Assembly: GCA_023266355.1 (NCBI GenBank)
Contig: JAHFQM010000002.1
Coordinates: 496,001-560,000 of the forward strand
Direction of reading: 5' to 3'
DNA: 64,000 bases
DNA from: Aquabacterium sp.
Lineage (GTDB): Bacteria > Pseudomonadota > Gammaproteobacteria > Burkholderiales > Burkholderiaceae_C
Shown: piece by piece, positions 34,302-42,862 of the stretch
How the letters are laid out: every line of letters begins with the position of its first letter
Numbering within the stretch: position 1 is the first letter of the stretch
Program-made: the position numbers and the translations under genes
Notes under the pieces: model-generated
Told to the model about the DNA's origin: nothing
The model's input: only the letters and a program-made list of their open reading frames with translations
Database searches by the model: none

Positions 34302-34464
34302 GCGTGCTCCTGTGACAAGGACGTGATTGTGAGCCATGACCAGCGCGCCAGCCCGCCATGCGGCAAACGGCACCGGATCACCGACATCCAGGTTGCACAC
34401 TTTGCGCATACATATATTACATAAGCTGATGCACCGATGGCATCGGCACATGCAAAGGTCTCCG
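34302..34464 (+). promoter_or_regulatory. Promoter and leader region of the nitrate-assimilation cluster
   Basis: The spacer between dcd and narK is AT-rich around 34405-34425 (CATACATATATTACAT), a likely promoter zone. A palindrome CCGATG-G-CATCGG lies at 34434-34446, about 18 bp before the narK start. It could fold as a short mRNA hairpin near the start or be a regulator site. No classic FNR or NtrC site is obvious, and no consensus promoter can be assigned. Confidence 0.4.
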
Positions 34465-35724
34465 ATGAACTCCTTCCAAACATTCCTGAAAGCCGGGCAC
34501 TCACCCACGCTGTTCGCGTCCTTCCTGTACTTCGCTTTTTCCTGCTGCATCTGGGTGCTCAACGGCGCCATGGCGCCGTTCATCGCCGAAGACCTGCACC
34601 TGTCGGCCACGGAAAAGGGCCTGATGCTGTCCTTGCCCATCTTTGCCGGCGCGCTCATGCGATTTCCCCTGGGCATCCTCGCGCAGTACATCGGCCGCAA
34701 GTCGGCCACGCTGGTCGAGATGGGCATGATCATCGTGGCCATGCTGTTTGGCTATGTGTTCGTGAACACCTTCAGCCACCTGCTCGCCATGAGCGTGTTG
34801 CTGGGCATCGCCGGCGCCAGCTTTGGCGTGGCGCTGTCACTGGGCTCTGGCTGGTTCCCTCCGAAGCACAAGGGCTTGGCCATGGGCCTGGTCGGCGCAG
34901 GCAACGTGGGCACGGCCGTGTCGGTGCTGATCGCACCGCCGCTGGCGCAGGCCTATGGGTGGCAAACGGTGTACGGCATGGCGGCCGTGGCCATCTGCAT
35001 CCCGATGGTGGTGATGGTCCTGTATGCCAAAGAACCTCCTGACCGCGAGGCGCACACGTCGTTTCGCGGGCACATCGCATGCCTGTTCGAGAAGGACGGC
35101 TGGGCCTTCAGCATCATCTATGGCGTGACCTTCGGCGGCTTCATTGGCCTGACGTCGTTCCTGCCAACCTATTACCACGATCAATTCCATGTCTCCAAAG
35201 TGGAGGCAGGTCAGCTGACCATGCTGGCAGCCTTCATGGGCGCAGCCCTGCGCATCTTCGGCGGCTGGATTTCTGACCGCTGGGGCGGCATCAACACGCT
35301 GACCGTTGTCATCGTCACCGTGGCCATCACCCTGGTGCCTTGCGGCATGGCATCGGCCTCGCTGGCGGCCACCACGGTGCTGATGATGGTCTGCTTTGCC
35401 GCCCTGGGTGCTGGCAATGGCGCGGTGTTCCAGCTGGTGCCGCTGCGCTGGCCCTTGAGCACGGCCGTGGCGGGCTCGATGATCGGTGAAATCGGTGCAC
35501 TGGCCGGCGGCCTGGTGCCCACCATGATGGGCATGTCCAAGCAGTACGGTGGCACCTACCTGTGGGGCTTCATCGGCATCGCCATGCTGGCCATCGTGGC
35601 GCTGGCCATGATGCGTGTGATGCAGGTGCGCTGGACACGGACCTGGTCTGAGAAGGGCGGGCGCGCACGCGTCACCCCCCACTACGCTGCGACCAGCACA
35701 GCCAGCACCGCAACGACAAGCTGA
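34465..35724 (+). CDS. narK: Nitrate/nitrite MFS transporter (NarK/NasA type)
   Basis: The 419-residue protein has 12 predicted membrane segments of the nitrate/nitrite porter group. Family features are [23 protein letters not shown], the first nitrate signature region [20 protein letters not shown], and the second [15 protein letters not shown]. It would import nitrate across the inner membrane. The ATG at 34465 is chosen by family length; upstream in-frame codons add a basic, His-rich tail without homology. The flavoprotein gene follows after 48 bp, so it is the first gene of the nitrate cluster. Confidence 0.94.
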   Translation: MNSFQTFLKAGHSPTLFASFLYFAFSCCIWVLNGAMAPFIAEDLHLSATEKGLMLSLPIFAGALMRFPLGILAQYIGRKSATLVEMGMIIVAMLFGYVFVNTFSHLLAMSVLLGIAGASFGVALSLGSGWFPPKHKGLAMGLVGAGNVGTAVSVLIAPPLAQAYGWQTVYGMAAVAICIPMVVMVLYAKEPPDREAHTSFRGHIACLFEKDGWAFSIIYGVTFGGFIGLTSFLPTYYHDQFHVSKVEAGQLTMLAAFMGAALRIFGGWISDRWGGINTLTVVIVTVAITLVPCGMASASLAATTVLMMVCFAALGAGNGAVFQLVPLRWPLSTAVAGSMIGEIGALAGGLVPTMMGMSKQYGGTYLWGFIGIAMLAIVALAMMRVMQVRWTRTWSEKGGRARVTPHYAATSTASTATTS

Positions 35725-35772
35725 ACCCGCGCTGCCTTGCAGCCCCTTCGATTCCGTTGATGGAGCCTCCCC

Positions 35773-37044
35773 ATGCCCCAGAGAAAACTGGTGGTGATCG
35801 GCAACGGCATGGCTGGCGTCCGGGCACTGGAAGAGCTGTTCAAGCTCACACCGGACCTGTACGACGTCACCGTGTTCGGCGCCGAACCGCATCCGAACTA
35901 CAACCGCATCCTGCTGTCGCCTGTGCTCGCAGGCGAGCAGACACTCGATGACATCATCCTCCATCCGCTGCAGTGGTACGAGGATCACGGCATCAAGCTG
36001 CACCTCGACAAGCATGTCGTCAGCGTGGACCGCAGGCTTCGCCGGGTCGTGGCCAAGGACGGCACCGAAGCATCGTATGACCGACTGCTGATCGCCACCG
36101 GCTCCAAGCCCTTCATCCTGCCGGTGCCAGGCAAGGCGCTGTCTGGCGTCATCACCTACCGTGACATCGCCGACACCCAGCACATGATCGACGCAGCCAA
36201 GTCGCACAAGCACGCGGTGGTGATCGGCGGCGGCCTGCTGGGCCTGGAGGCCGCCAACGGCCTGATGTTGCGTGGGATGGACGTCACGGTGGTGCACATC
36301 GCTGCATGGCTGATGGAGCGCCAGCTGGACGGCGTGGCCGCGCAGTTGCTGCAACGCTCGCTGGAGGCCCGTGGCCTGAAGTTCAGGATCGGGGCACATA
36401 CGCAGGCGCTGGTGGGCGACGCCGACGGCGGCAACGGCGGTCACGTTCAGTCCATCCGGTTCGCTGACGGCACCGAATTGCCTGCTGACCTGGTCGTGAT
36501 GGCCGCTGGCGTCCACCCCAACACGGAGCTGGCCGAGAAGACCGGCATCCATTGCAAGCGCGGCATCGTGGTGACCGACACCATGCAAACCGTGACCGAC
36601 CCACGCGTCTACGCTGTGGGCGAATGCGCTTCACACCGCGGCATCGCCTATGGCCTGGTGGCGCCGCTGTTCGAGCAAGGCAAGGTCGTGGCCAACCACC
36701 TGGCCGAGGTCGGCATCGAGCGCTACCTGGGCTCACAGTTGTCCACCAAGCTGAAGGTGACGGGCATCGACCTGTTCTCTGCCGGGGAGTTCATGGGCGG
36801 TGAGGGCTGCGAAGACATTGTCCTGTCCGATCCCTTTGGCGGCATCTACAAAAAACTGGTGCTGCGCGGTGACAAGCTGGTGGGCGCCTGCCTGTATGGC
36901 GACACCGTGGACGGCAGCCACTACTTCCAGCTCATCCGCGAAGGCCACAGCGTCACCGACAGGCGCGATCGCCTCATGTTCGGGCCGGCCTGCACAGCTG
37001 AAGTGGGCCAGGTGCTCGCCCAGACACAGGGCGGTGCACCATGA
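35773..37044 (+). CDS. NirB-like FAD/NAD-dependent oxidoreductase, stand-alone flavoprotein of nitrate assimilation
   Basis: The 423-residue protein matches the N-terminal FAD half of assimilatory nitrite reductase NirB and the electron-transfer subunit NasB type. It has an FAD Rossmann motif GNGMAGVRALEE near the start and an NAD motif AVVIGGGLLGLEAANGL in the middle. Late typical stretches are ADLVVMAAGVHPNTELA, YAVGECASHRG and FSAGEFMGGEGCED. The siroheme and iron-sulfur parts of NirB are missing. It most likely passes electrons from NAD(P)H to the nitrate reductase encoded next, whose start overlaps its stop (ATGA at 37041-37044). Confidence 0.9.
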   Translation: MPQRKLVVIGNGMAGVRALEELFKLTPDLYDVTVFGAEPHPNYNRILLSPVLAGEQTLDDIILHPLQWYEDHGIKLHLDKHVVSVDRRLRRVVAKDGTEASYDRLLIATGSKPFILPVPGKALSGVITYRDIADTQHMIDAAKSHKHAVVIGGGLLGLEAANGLMLRGMDVTVVHIAAWLMERQLDGVAAQLLQRSLEARGLKFRIGAHTQALVGDADGGNGGHVQSIRFADGTELPADLVVMAAGVHPNTELAEKTGIHCKRGIVVTDTMQTVTDPRVYAVGECASHRGIAYGLVAPLFEQGKVVANHLAEVGIERYLGSQLSTKLKVTGIDLFSAGEFMGGEGCEDIVLSDPFGGIYKKLVLRGDKLVGACLYGDTVDGSHYFQLIREGHSVTDRRDRLMFGPACTAEVGQVLAQTQGGAP

Positions 37045-39893
37045 ACACGGCGATGGCAAACCAGACCACCCGGGCCACGTGCCCGTACTGCGGCACGGGC
37101 TGCGGCGTCTTGATCGAAACCCAAGCCACGCCCCAGGGCCGCAAAATCATCCACGTGCGGGGCGACCCGGACCACCCGGCCAACTTCGGCCGCCTGTGCA
37201 CCAAGGGCAGCACCCTGCACCTGACGGCCAGCGACACCGTCACCCAGCAGGCGCGCTTGCTGCAACCCATGAAGCGCACGCAGCGTGGCCAGGACCCGCA
37301 ACCCATGCCCTGGGATGCCGCCCTGGACGAAGCCGCCGACCGCCTGGCCGACATCGTGCGCCGCCATGGGCCGCAGGCCGTGGGCTTTTACGGCTCGGGC
37401 CAGTTGCTGACCGAGGACTACTACGTGCTCAACAAGCTGGTCAAAGGCCTGCTGGGCACCAACAACCTGGACACCAACTCGCGCCTGTGCATGAGCAGTG
37501 CCGTGGCCGGCTACAAGGCCACGCTGGGCAGCGACGCCCCACCGACCTGCTACGAAGACGTCGACCACGCACGCACGCTGTTCATCACGGGCTCGAACAC
37601 GGCCTGGGCCCACCCCATCCTGTTCCGCCGCATCGAGGACGCCAAACGCGCGCGCCCCGAGATGAAGCTCATCGTGGTGGACCCGCGCCGTACCGAGACG
37701 GCCGAGATGGCCGACCTGCACCTGGCCATCCTGCCGGGCACCGATGTGGCCCTGTACAACGGCATGCTGCACATCCTGGCCCGCGATGGCCTGCTGGACA
37801 TGGCCTTCGTGCAGCGCCACACCCACGGCTTCGAGGACCTGATGGCCTTGTTGCACGACTTCACGCCCGAGGCCGTGGCCCGGACCTGCGGCATCGCGCA
37901 AACCGATCTGGCAACCGCCGCGCGCTGGTTCGGCGACCACACGCCCACCTTGTCGCTGTACTGCCAGGGCCTCAACCAGAGCAGCAGTGGCACCGACAAG
38001 AACGCGGCCCTCATCAACCTGCACCTGGCCACCGGCCAGATCGGCCAGCCCGGTGCCGGCCCCTTCTCGCTGACCGGCCAGCCCAATGCCATGGGCGGTC
38101 GCGAAGTCGGCGGCATGGCCAACCTGCTGAGCGCCCACCGTGACCTGGGCAAGCCCGAAGACCGCGCCGAGGTTGCCGCCTTCTGGGGGCTGCCCGAGGT
38201 GCCCGCACAGCCCGGCCTGACCGCGGTGGAAATGTTCGAGGCCGCCGCGCGCGGCGAGATCAAGGCGCTGTGGATTGCCTGCACCAACCCGGCGCAGTCC
38301 CTGCCCGACCAGGCCACCGTGCGCAAGGCCCTGGCGATGGCCGAGTTCGTCGTTGTGCAGGAAGCCTTTGCCACCACCGCCACCTGCCAGCACGCCGACC
38401 TGCTGCTGCCAGCCAGCACCTGGGGTGAAAAAGACGGCACCGTGACGAACAGTGAACGCCGCATCAGCCGGGTGCGCGCGGCCGTGGCCCCCGCCGGCGA
38501 GGCGCGCCACGACTGGGCCATCTTCACCGCGCTGGGCCGCCGCCTGGAAGCCCGCTTGCCCGAGCGCACGGCCGGCTACCTGCCCGGCACCGCAACCTTG
38601 TTCCCCTACACCTCGCCCGAATCCATCTGGAACGAACACCGCGACAGCACCCGTGGCCGCGACCTCGACATCACCGGCCTGAGCTATGCCTTGCTCGACA
38701 CCGCCGGACCGCAACAGTGGCCGATGCCGCAGGGTGCCAGCCAGGGCACCGCCCGCCTTTACACCGATGGCCGCTTCCCCACGCCGGACGGTCGCGCACG
38801 CTTTGCCGCGCTGCGCTGCCAACCCGTCCACGAACCCCGCGACCAGCGCTTCCCCTTCAGCCTCAACACCGGCCGCCTGCGCGACCAATGGCATGGCATG
38901 AGCCGCACCGGCACGCTGGGCCGCCTGTTCGGTCACGTGGCCGAACCCACGCTCGACATGCACCCCGCGGACATGGCGCGCATGGGTGTGCAAAACGGCG
39001 ATCTGGTGCAAGTGCAATCGCGCCGCGGCCAGCTCATCGCCCCAGTCCAGGCCGACGATGGCTTGGCGCCCATGCAGACCTACATGGCCATGCACTGGGG
39101 GCAGGAAGCCCTCAGCGGGCTGGACAGCCATGGCCGGCCGGTGCCCGGTGTCAACAGCCTGACAGACCCCACTTTCTGCCCCAAGTCCAAGCAGCCCGAA
39201 CTCAAGCACGCCGCCGTGCGCATCCAGCCCGCCGCCCTGCCCTGGCGACTGGTCGGTGTGGCCTCGCTGCCGGCCGACCAGGCCTTGGCCGTGCGCGAAC
39301 AGCTCAAACCCTGGATGGCTGCGTTCGCCTTCGCCAGCTGTGTGCTGTTTGGCCGCGAAGGTGAAGGCGATGCCAACGCGGCGGCGGCGCAGGTCGGCGT
39401 GCTGTTGCGCACCGGGCACAGCGAAGCGCCCGGGGCCAGCGCCGTCCGCCAGATCGAGGACATGCTGACCATGGGCGGCATGGGTGGCACCGATGTGCTG
39501 CGTTACGACGACCCCTCGCGCGGCCAGCACCGTGCCATGCGCCTGCAACGCGGCAGCGACGGCACGCGGCTGCGCGCCTTCGTGCTGGCCGGCAACATCG
39601 CGGCCGAAACCTGGCTCCGGCCACTGTTGCAAGACGCGTTGCGGGTCGACGCACTCGGACACGCCCTGCTCCAGCCAGACCGCGAGCCGCAGGGGGGCAC
39701 GAAGCCGCGCGGCAAGCAGGTCTGCACCTGCTTCAACGTCAGCGAAACCGACATCGCGGGTGCCATGGGTGCTTGCCCGATGGATGCCGACATCGGCATG
39801 CGCCTGGCCCTCGTGCAAGGTGCGCTCAAGTGCGGCACCAACTGCGGCTCTTGCCTGCCGGCGGTGCGCAAGCTCGTGCAACAGCCACTTTGA
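37041..39893 (+). CDS. nasA: Assimilatory nitrate reductase catalytic subunit with C-terminal Bfd-like [2Fe-2S] domain
   Basis: This 950-residue cytoplasmic molybdoenzyme reduces nitrate to nitrite. The [4Fe-4S] cysteines are at residues 14, 17, 21 and 53 (CPYCGTGCG...RLC). The bis-MGD domain follows (SRLCMSSAVAGYKATLG, GSNTAWAHPILFRR, CQGLNQSSSGTDKNAALINL). A molydopterin dinucleotide-binding domain (FPFSLNTGRLRDQWHGMSR) lies in the C-terminal half. The last 60 residues form a Bfd-like [2Fe-2S] domain with CTCFN and CGTNCGSC. The ATG overlaps the flavoprotein stop. The molybdenum cofactor depends on genes such as mogA. Confidence 0.95.
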   Translation: MNTAMANQTTRATCPYCGTGCGVLIETQATPQGRKIIHVRGDPDHPANFGRLCTKGSTLHLTASDTVTQQARLLQPMKRTQRGQDPQPMPWDAALDEAADRLADIVRRHGPQAVGFYGSGQLLTEDYYVLNKLVKGLLGTNNLDTNSRLCMSSAVAGYKATLGSDAPPTCYEDVDHARTLFITGSNTAWAHPILFRRIEDAKRARPEMKLIVVDPRRTETAEMADLHLAILPGTDVALYNGMLHILARDGLLDMAFVQRHTHGFEDLMALLHDFTPEAVARTCGIAQTDLATAARWFGDHTPTLSLYCQGLNQSSSGTDKNAALINLHLATGQIGQPGAGPFSLTGQPNAMGGREVGGMANLLSAHRDLGKPEDRAEVAAFWGLPEVPAQPGLTAVEMFEAAARGEIKALWIACTNPAQSLPDQATVRKALAMAEFVVVQEAFATTATCQHADLLLPASTWGEKDGTVTNSERRISRVRAAVAPAGEARHDWAIFTALGRRLEARLPERTAGYLPGTATLFPYTSPESIWNEHRDSTRGRDLDITGLSYALLDTAGPQQWPMPQGASQGTARLYTDGRFPTPDGRARFAALRCQPVHEPRDQRFPFSLNTGRLRDQWHGMSRTGTLGRLFGHVAEPTLDMHPADMARMGVQNGDLVQVQSRRGQLIAPVQADDGLAPMQTYMAMHWGQEALSGLDSHGRPVPGVNSLTDPTFCPKSKQPELKHAAVRIQPAALPWRLVGVASLPADQALAVREQLKPWMAAFAFASCVLFGREGEGDANAAAAQVGVLLRTGHSEAPGASAVRQIEDMLTMGGMGGTDVLRYDDPSRGQHRAMRLQRGSDGTRLRAFVLAGNIAAETWLRPLLQDALRVDALGHALLQPDREPQGGTKPRGKQVCTCFNVSETDIAGAMGACPMDADIGMRLALVQGALKCGTNCGSCLPAVRKLVQQPL

Positions 39894-39968
39894 GGACTCG
39901 CCACCTCGCATCGCGCAGGCTGGCGCAGATAATCGCGATCAGCACACAGCGCAGCAAGGAAGCAGCAC

Positions 39969-40994
39969 ATGGCGATCGCGGCATACATCAAGGAGATCGG
40001 CCGGGGCAAGGACGGCGCACGCGCCCTGAGCTCCGCGCAGGCCCACGACCTGATGTCGCAGGTGCTGGACGGCCGGGTCAGCGACCTGGAGCTGGGCGCC
40101 TTCTGCCTGGCCATGCGCATCAAAGGCGAAACCGCCGAAGAGCTGGCCGGCTTCGTGCAGGCCACCCACGAACGTTGCCTGGACCTGCGCCCGGCCCTGG
40201 CACAGGCGCAGGCACATGCCCAGGCGACCATGCACATGCCCCTGCTGGGCCCGGTGCTGCTGCCCTCCTACAACGGCTCACGCAAGCTGCCCAACCTCAC
40301 GCCCCTGCTGGCCTGGGCCCTGGCGCAGCGCGGTGTGGCCGTGCTGGTGCATGGCCCGCGCCAGGACCCGACGCGCATCACCAGCGCCCAGGTCTTCGCC
40401 GCCGGTGGATGGCCGGTGGCCGAGGGCGATGCCGATGTGGCCAGCGCCTGGGCCGCCCGCCAGCCCGCCTTCATGCCCACCGAGGTGCTGTGCCCGGGGC
40501 TGGCGCGCCTGCTGGCCGTGCGCTGGGTCATCGGCCTGCGCAACCCTGGCCACACCGTGGCCAAGCTGCTCAACCCGCTGGGCCTGGGCATGCAGGTCGT
40601 CAACCACACGCACCCGGAGTACGCGGTGTCGCTGTCGAACTACCTGGCACTGGTCAGCGCCAACGCCCTGCTGATGCGCGGCACCGAAGGCGAACCCGTC
40701 GCCGATGCCCGCCGCCAGCCGCGCTTTGATGTCTTCCTGGACGGCCAGCGGCAAGAGGCCCTGTGCCGCGCGCCCGTCGAGGGCGTGCTGGTCAGCCTGC
40801 CCGAACTGCCCGAAGGCCGCGAGGCCGATGTCACCGCCACGTGGATTCAGTCGGTGGTCGATGGCCTGGCGCCCTTGCCCGAGGCCATCGCGGCCCAGGC
40901 CGATTGCCTCGTGTCGGCGCTGGCGGTGCTGCGCGCACGGCAGAGCACCGACACCGAGGCCAACACTGGAAGCAGCACCGCCACCAACACCTGA
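39969..40994 (+). CDS. ybiB: YbiB family protein (anthranilate phosphoribosyltransferase fold)
   Basis: The 341-residue cytoplasmic protein is a TrpD-fold family member of the YbiB type, which binds nucleic acids rather than making anthranilate derivatives. The phosphoribosyl-binding loop is altered here (LPSYNGSRKLPNLTPL in place of the TrpD KHGGN type). Other matches are LGAFCLAMRIKGETAEELAG and RNPGHTVAKLLNPLG. It lies 75 bp after nasA on the same strand. In many Burkholderiales ybiB ends the assimilatory nitrate operon, so a shared promoter is likely even though its role there is unknown. Confidence 0.9.
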   Translation: MAIAAYIKEIGRGKDGARALSSAQAHDLMSQVLDGRVSDLELGAFCLAMRIKGETAEELAGFVQATHERCLDLRPALAQAQAHAQATMHMPLLGPVLLPSYNGSRKLPNLTPLLAWALAQRGVAVLVHGPRQDPTRITSAQVFAAGGWPVAEGDADVASAWAARQPAFMPTEVLCPGLARLLAVRWVIGLRNPGHTVAKLLNPLGLGMQVVNHTHPEYAVSLSNYLALVSANALLMRGTEGEPVADARRQPRFDVFLDGQRQEALCRAPVEGVLVSLPELPEGREADVTATWIQSVVDGLAPLPEAIAAQADCLVSALAVLRARQSTDTEANTGSSTATNT

Positions 40995-41017
40995 GGCCTG
41001 TCGCGCTCCTCCGCTGT

Positions 41018-42043
41018 TCAGCGCCCGCCGCTCTCGGCCTCGTCCGATGACGGAGGTGGGCGCGACGCCCGAGACAGCACCACGATGCCCGCCAGCACCG
41101 CGACCGTGCCCAGCATCAGGCGCCAGGTCACCGGTTCGTCCAGCCACCAGGCGGCCATCCAGATCGTGGACAGCGGCCCGACCATGCCCACCTGCGAGGC
41201 CAGCGACGCCCCCAACAGCTGCACACCGCGCATGACCAGCCACACCGGCAGCACCGTGCAGGCCGTGGCGTTCAGGGCCGACAAGGCCCAGGCTTGCCAG
41301 GGCAGTTGCGCCACGGCACCCAGGCGCCCATCGGTGACAGCGTGCACCAGCCCCCACTGCAACACGCACATCACGCAGGCCGCGCAAGAAGCCCAGCCCA
41401 CCAGGCGCAGCGAGCCCAGCGACTGCACCAACTGCCCGCTGACCATCAGGTAAATGGCATAAGACAAGGCACTCAGGAACACCAGCACGCTGCCCGTCAC
41501 CACCGCGGCCACCGGGTCCTGCCCTTGCGCCGCGCCCGACACCACCGTGGCCACGTCCCAGTCGTGCAGGAAGACGACCAGCACGCCGCCGTAGGACAGC
41601 GCCATCGCGCCCAGCTGGGCCAGCCGCAGGCGCTGGCCCAGCAGCAAGACCGACAGCAGCAGCACGATGCTGGGGTTGAGGTAGAGGATGGCGCGCTCCA
41701 GGCTGGCGCTGATGTACTGCAGGCCCAGGAAATCCAGGGTGCTGGCCAGGTAGTAACCGCAAAACCCCAGGCCCAGGATCTGCCACACCTGCTTGCGGCT
41801 CAGGGGGCTGTGCGCGCCCGGCCCGGTCGGACGTCCGCGGCTGGACCACCAGGCCATCAGCAGGAACAAGGGGAAGGCCATGGCCATGCGCAGGCCCACC
41901 ACGGCGAAGGCGTCGGCACCCTGGCGGTACAGCAGCTTGGCCACGATGGCCTTGCCCGAGAAAGCCACGGCACCCGCCAAGGCGCACATCAGGCCTTGCC
42001 AGCGGCGTTGTTCAAGGGAAGAAGAGGCGGCAGAGATCGACAT
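41018..42043 (-). CDS. DMT superfamily transporter (EamA domains)
   Basis: The 341-residue inner-membrane protein has two EamA repeats with ten membrane segments in total. Family features are FSGKAIVAKLLYRQGADAFAV near the N-terminus, and the second repeat with LSALSYAIYLMVSGQLVQ and PLSTIWMAAWWLDEPVT. Such proteins export amino acids or metabolites, and the substrate is unknown. The ATG at 42043 is used because the frame upstream has low-complexity sequence. It is convergent with ybiB with 23 bp between the stops. Confidence 0.9.
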   Translation of the reverse strand: MSISAASSSLEQRRWQGLMCALAGAVAFSGKAIVAKLLYRQGADAFAVVGLRMAMAFPLFLLMAWWSSRGRPTGPGAHSPLSRKQVWQILGLGFCGYYLASTLDFLGLQYISASLERAILYLNPSIVLLLSVLLLGQRLRLAQLGAMALSYGGVLVVFLHDWDVATVVSGAAQGQDPVAAVVTGSVLVFLSALSYAIYLMVSGQLVQSLGSLRLVGWASCAACVMCVLQWGLVHAVTDGRLGAVAQLPWQAWALSALNATACTVLPVWLVMRGVQLLGASLASQVGMVGPLSTIWMAAWWLDEPVTWRLMLGTVAVLAGIVVLSRASRPPPSSDEAESGGR

Positions 42044-42194
42044 GCACCCGACCTTACCCGAAGTGCCATGCCCTCCATGCCCATGAGGATGCGGGTGTGT
42101 CCGGAGGCAGGCCCCCGCGGCAAGGCCCTGAAATTGCCGCACACTCTGAGCCAGCTCTGAACCAGATCTGGCCTCAACCCACCCCGTCTGCCCC

Positions 42195-42857
42195 ATGCGC
42201 ATTTCACACACGCTCGCCGCCACCTTCGCCCTGCTCATCGCGCCGTCGCTCACGGCCTGGGCCCCCCTTGCCCAAGCCGCCGATGCGGTCGCCACGTCGC
42301 CTGCGGGCAGCGCAGCACCTGCTGCCAAGGCGGCTGCGCCTCAGGCATCCTCGGCCAATGCCGCCACCAGCGCCGCCATCCAGATCCTGGTCGAGCGCCA
42401 GAAAAAGGTCCGCGAGGAAGCCGCCAAGCGCCAGGAAGCCGTGCTCGAGATCAACGAGCGCGACCCGGCCATGCGCGCCGCCTTCCAGCAGGCCCAAGCC
42501 ACCCTGGACGATTTCCTGAAGGTCGCCGCCAGTGGCGACGCGAAGTACACCCACCTGTCGATGCGGGTGGCCATCCGCGAAGGCAAGCGCAAGGAATTCA
42601 TCTGGGTCACGCCCTTCGAGGCCGATGGCAAGGGCTTCAAAGGCCGCATCGACAACGCCCCGACAAAACTCAAGCGCGTGCAGGAAGGCCAGGAGTGGCG
42701 TTTCCAGCGCAAGGACGTGGTGGACTGGATGTACGTCGATGCGTCCAAGCGCACCATGCACGGCAACCGCACGACCTGCGTGCAGCTGTCCAAGGCCCCG
42801 CCCGCCGAGGTCGAACAGATCAAGCGGGCTTACGGCCTGGACTGCCAGACACGCTGA
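42195..42857 (+). CDS. DUF2314 domain-containing secreted protein (YegJ-like)
   Basis: The 220-residue protein has a signal peptide that ends near AQAADA (about residue 29). An Ala/Ser-rich linker and a charged helix (VERQKKVREEAAKRQEAV) lead to a DUF2314 domain at about 100-205. The DUF2314 pattern is seen in FIWVTPFEADGKGFKGRIDN and DVVDWMYVD. It should be periplasmic. Family function is unknown. It ends 6 bp before the stop of the convergent indolepyruvate oxidoreductase gene. Confidence 0.85.
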   Translation: MRISHTLAATFALLIAPSLTAWAPLAQAADAVATSPAGSAAPAAKAAAPQASSANAATSAAIQILVERQKKVREEAAKRQEAVLEINERDPAMRAAFQQAQATLDDFLKVAASGDAKYTHLSMRVAIREGKRKEFIWVTPFEADGKGFKGRIDNAPTKLKRVQEGQEWRFQRKDVVDWMYVDASKRTMHGNRTTCVQLSKAPPAEVEQIKRAYGLDCQTR

Positions 42858-42862
42858 GCCCG

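Noticed and set aside
34434..34446. NasT/ANTAR hairpin leader ahead of narK
   Set aside because: ANTAR targets need two hairpins with six-base loops; only one short stem with a five-base loop can form here.
36921..39911. A 996-codon open frame on the minus strand across the nitrate reductase gene
   Set aside because: It mirrors the high-GC codon bias of nasA on the other strand, its product is Ala/Gly/His-rich with no family, and nasA is unmistakable.
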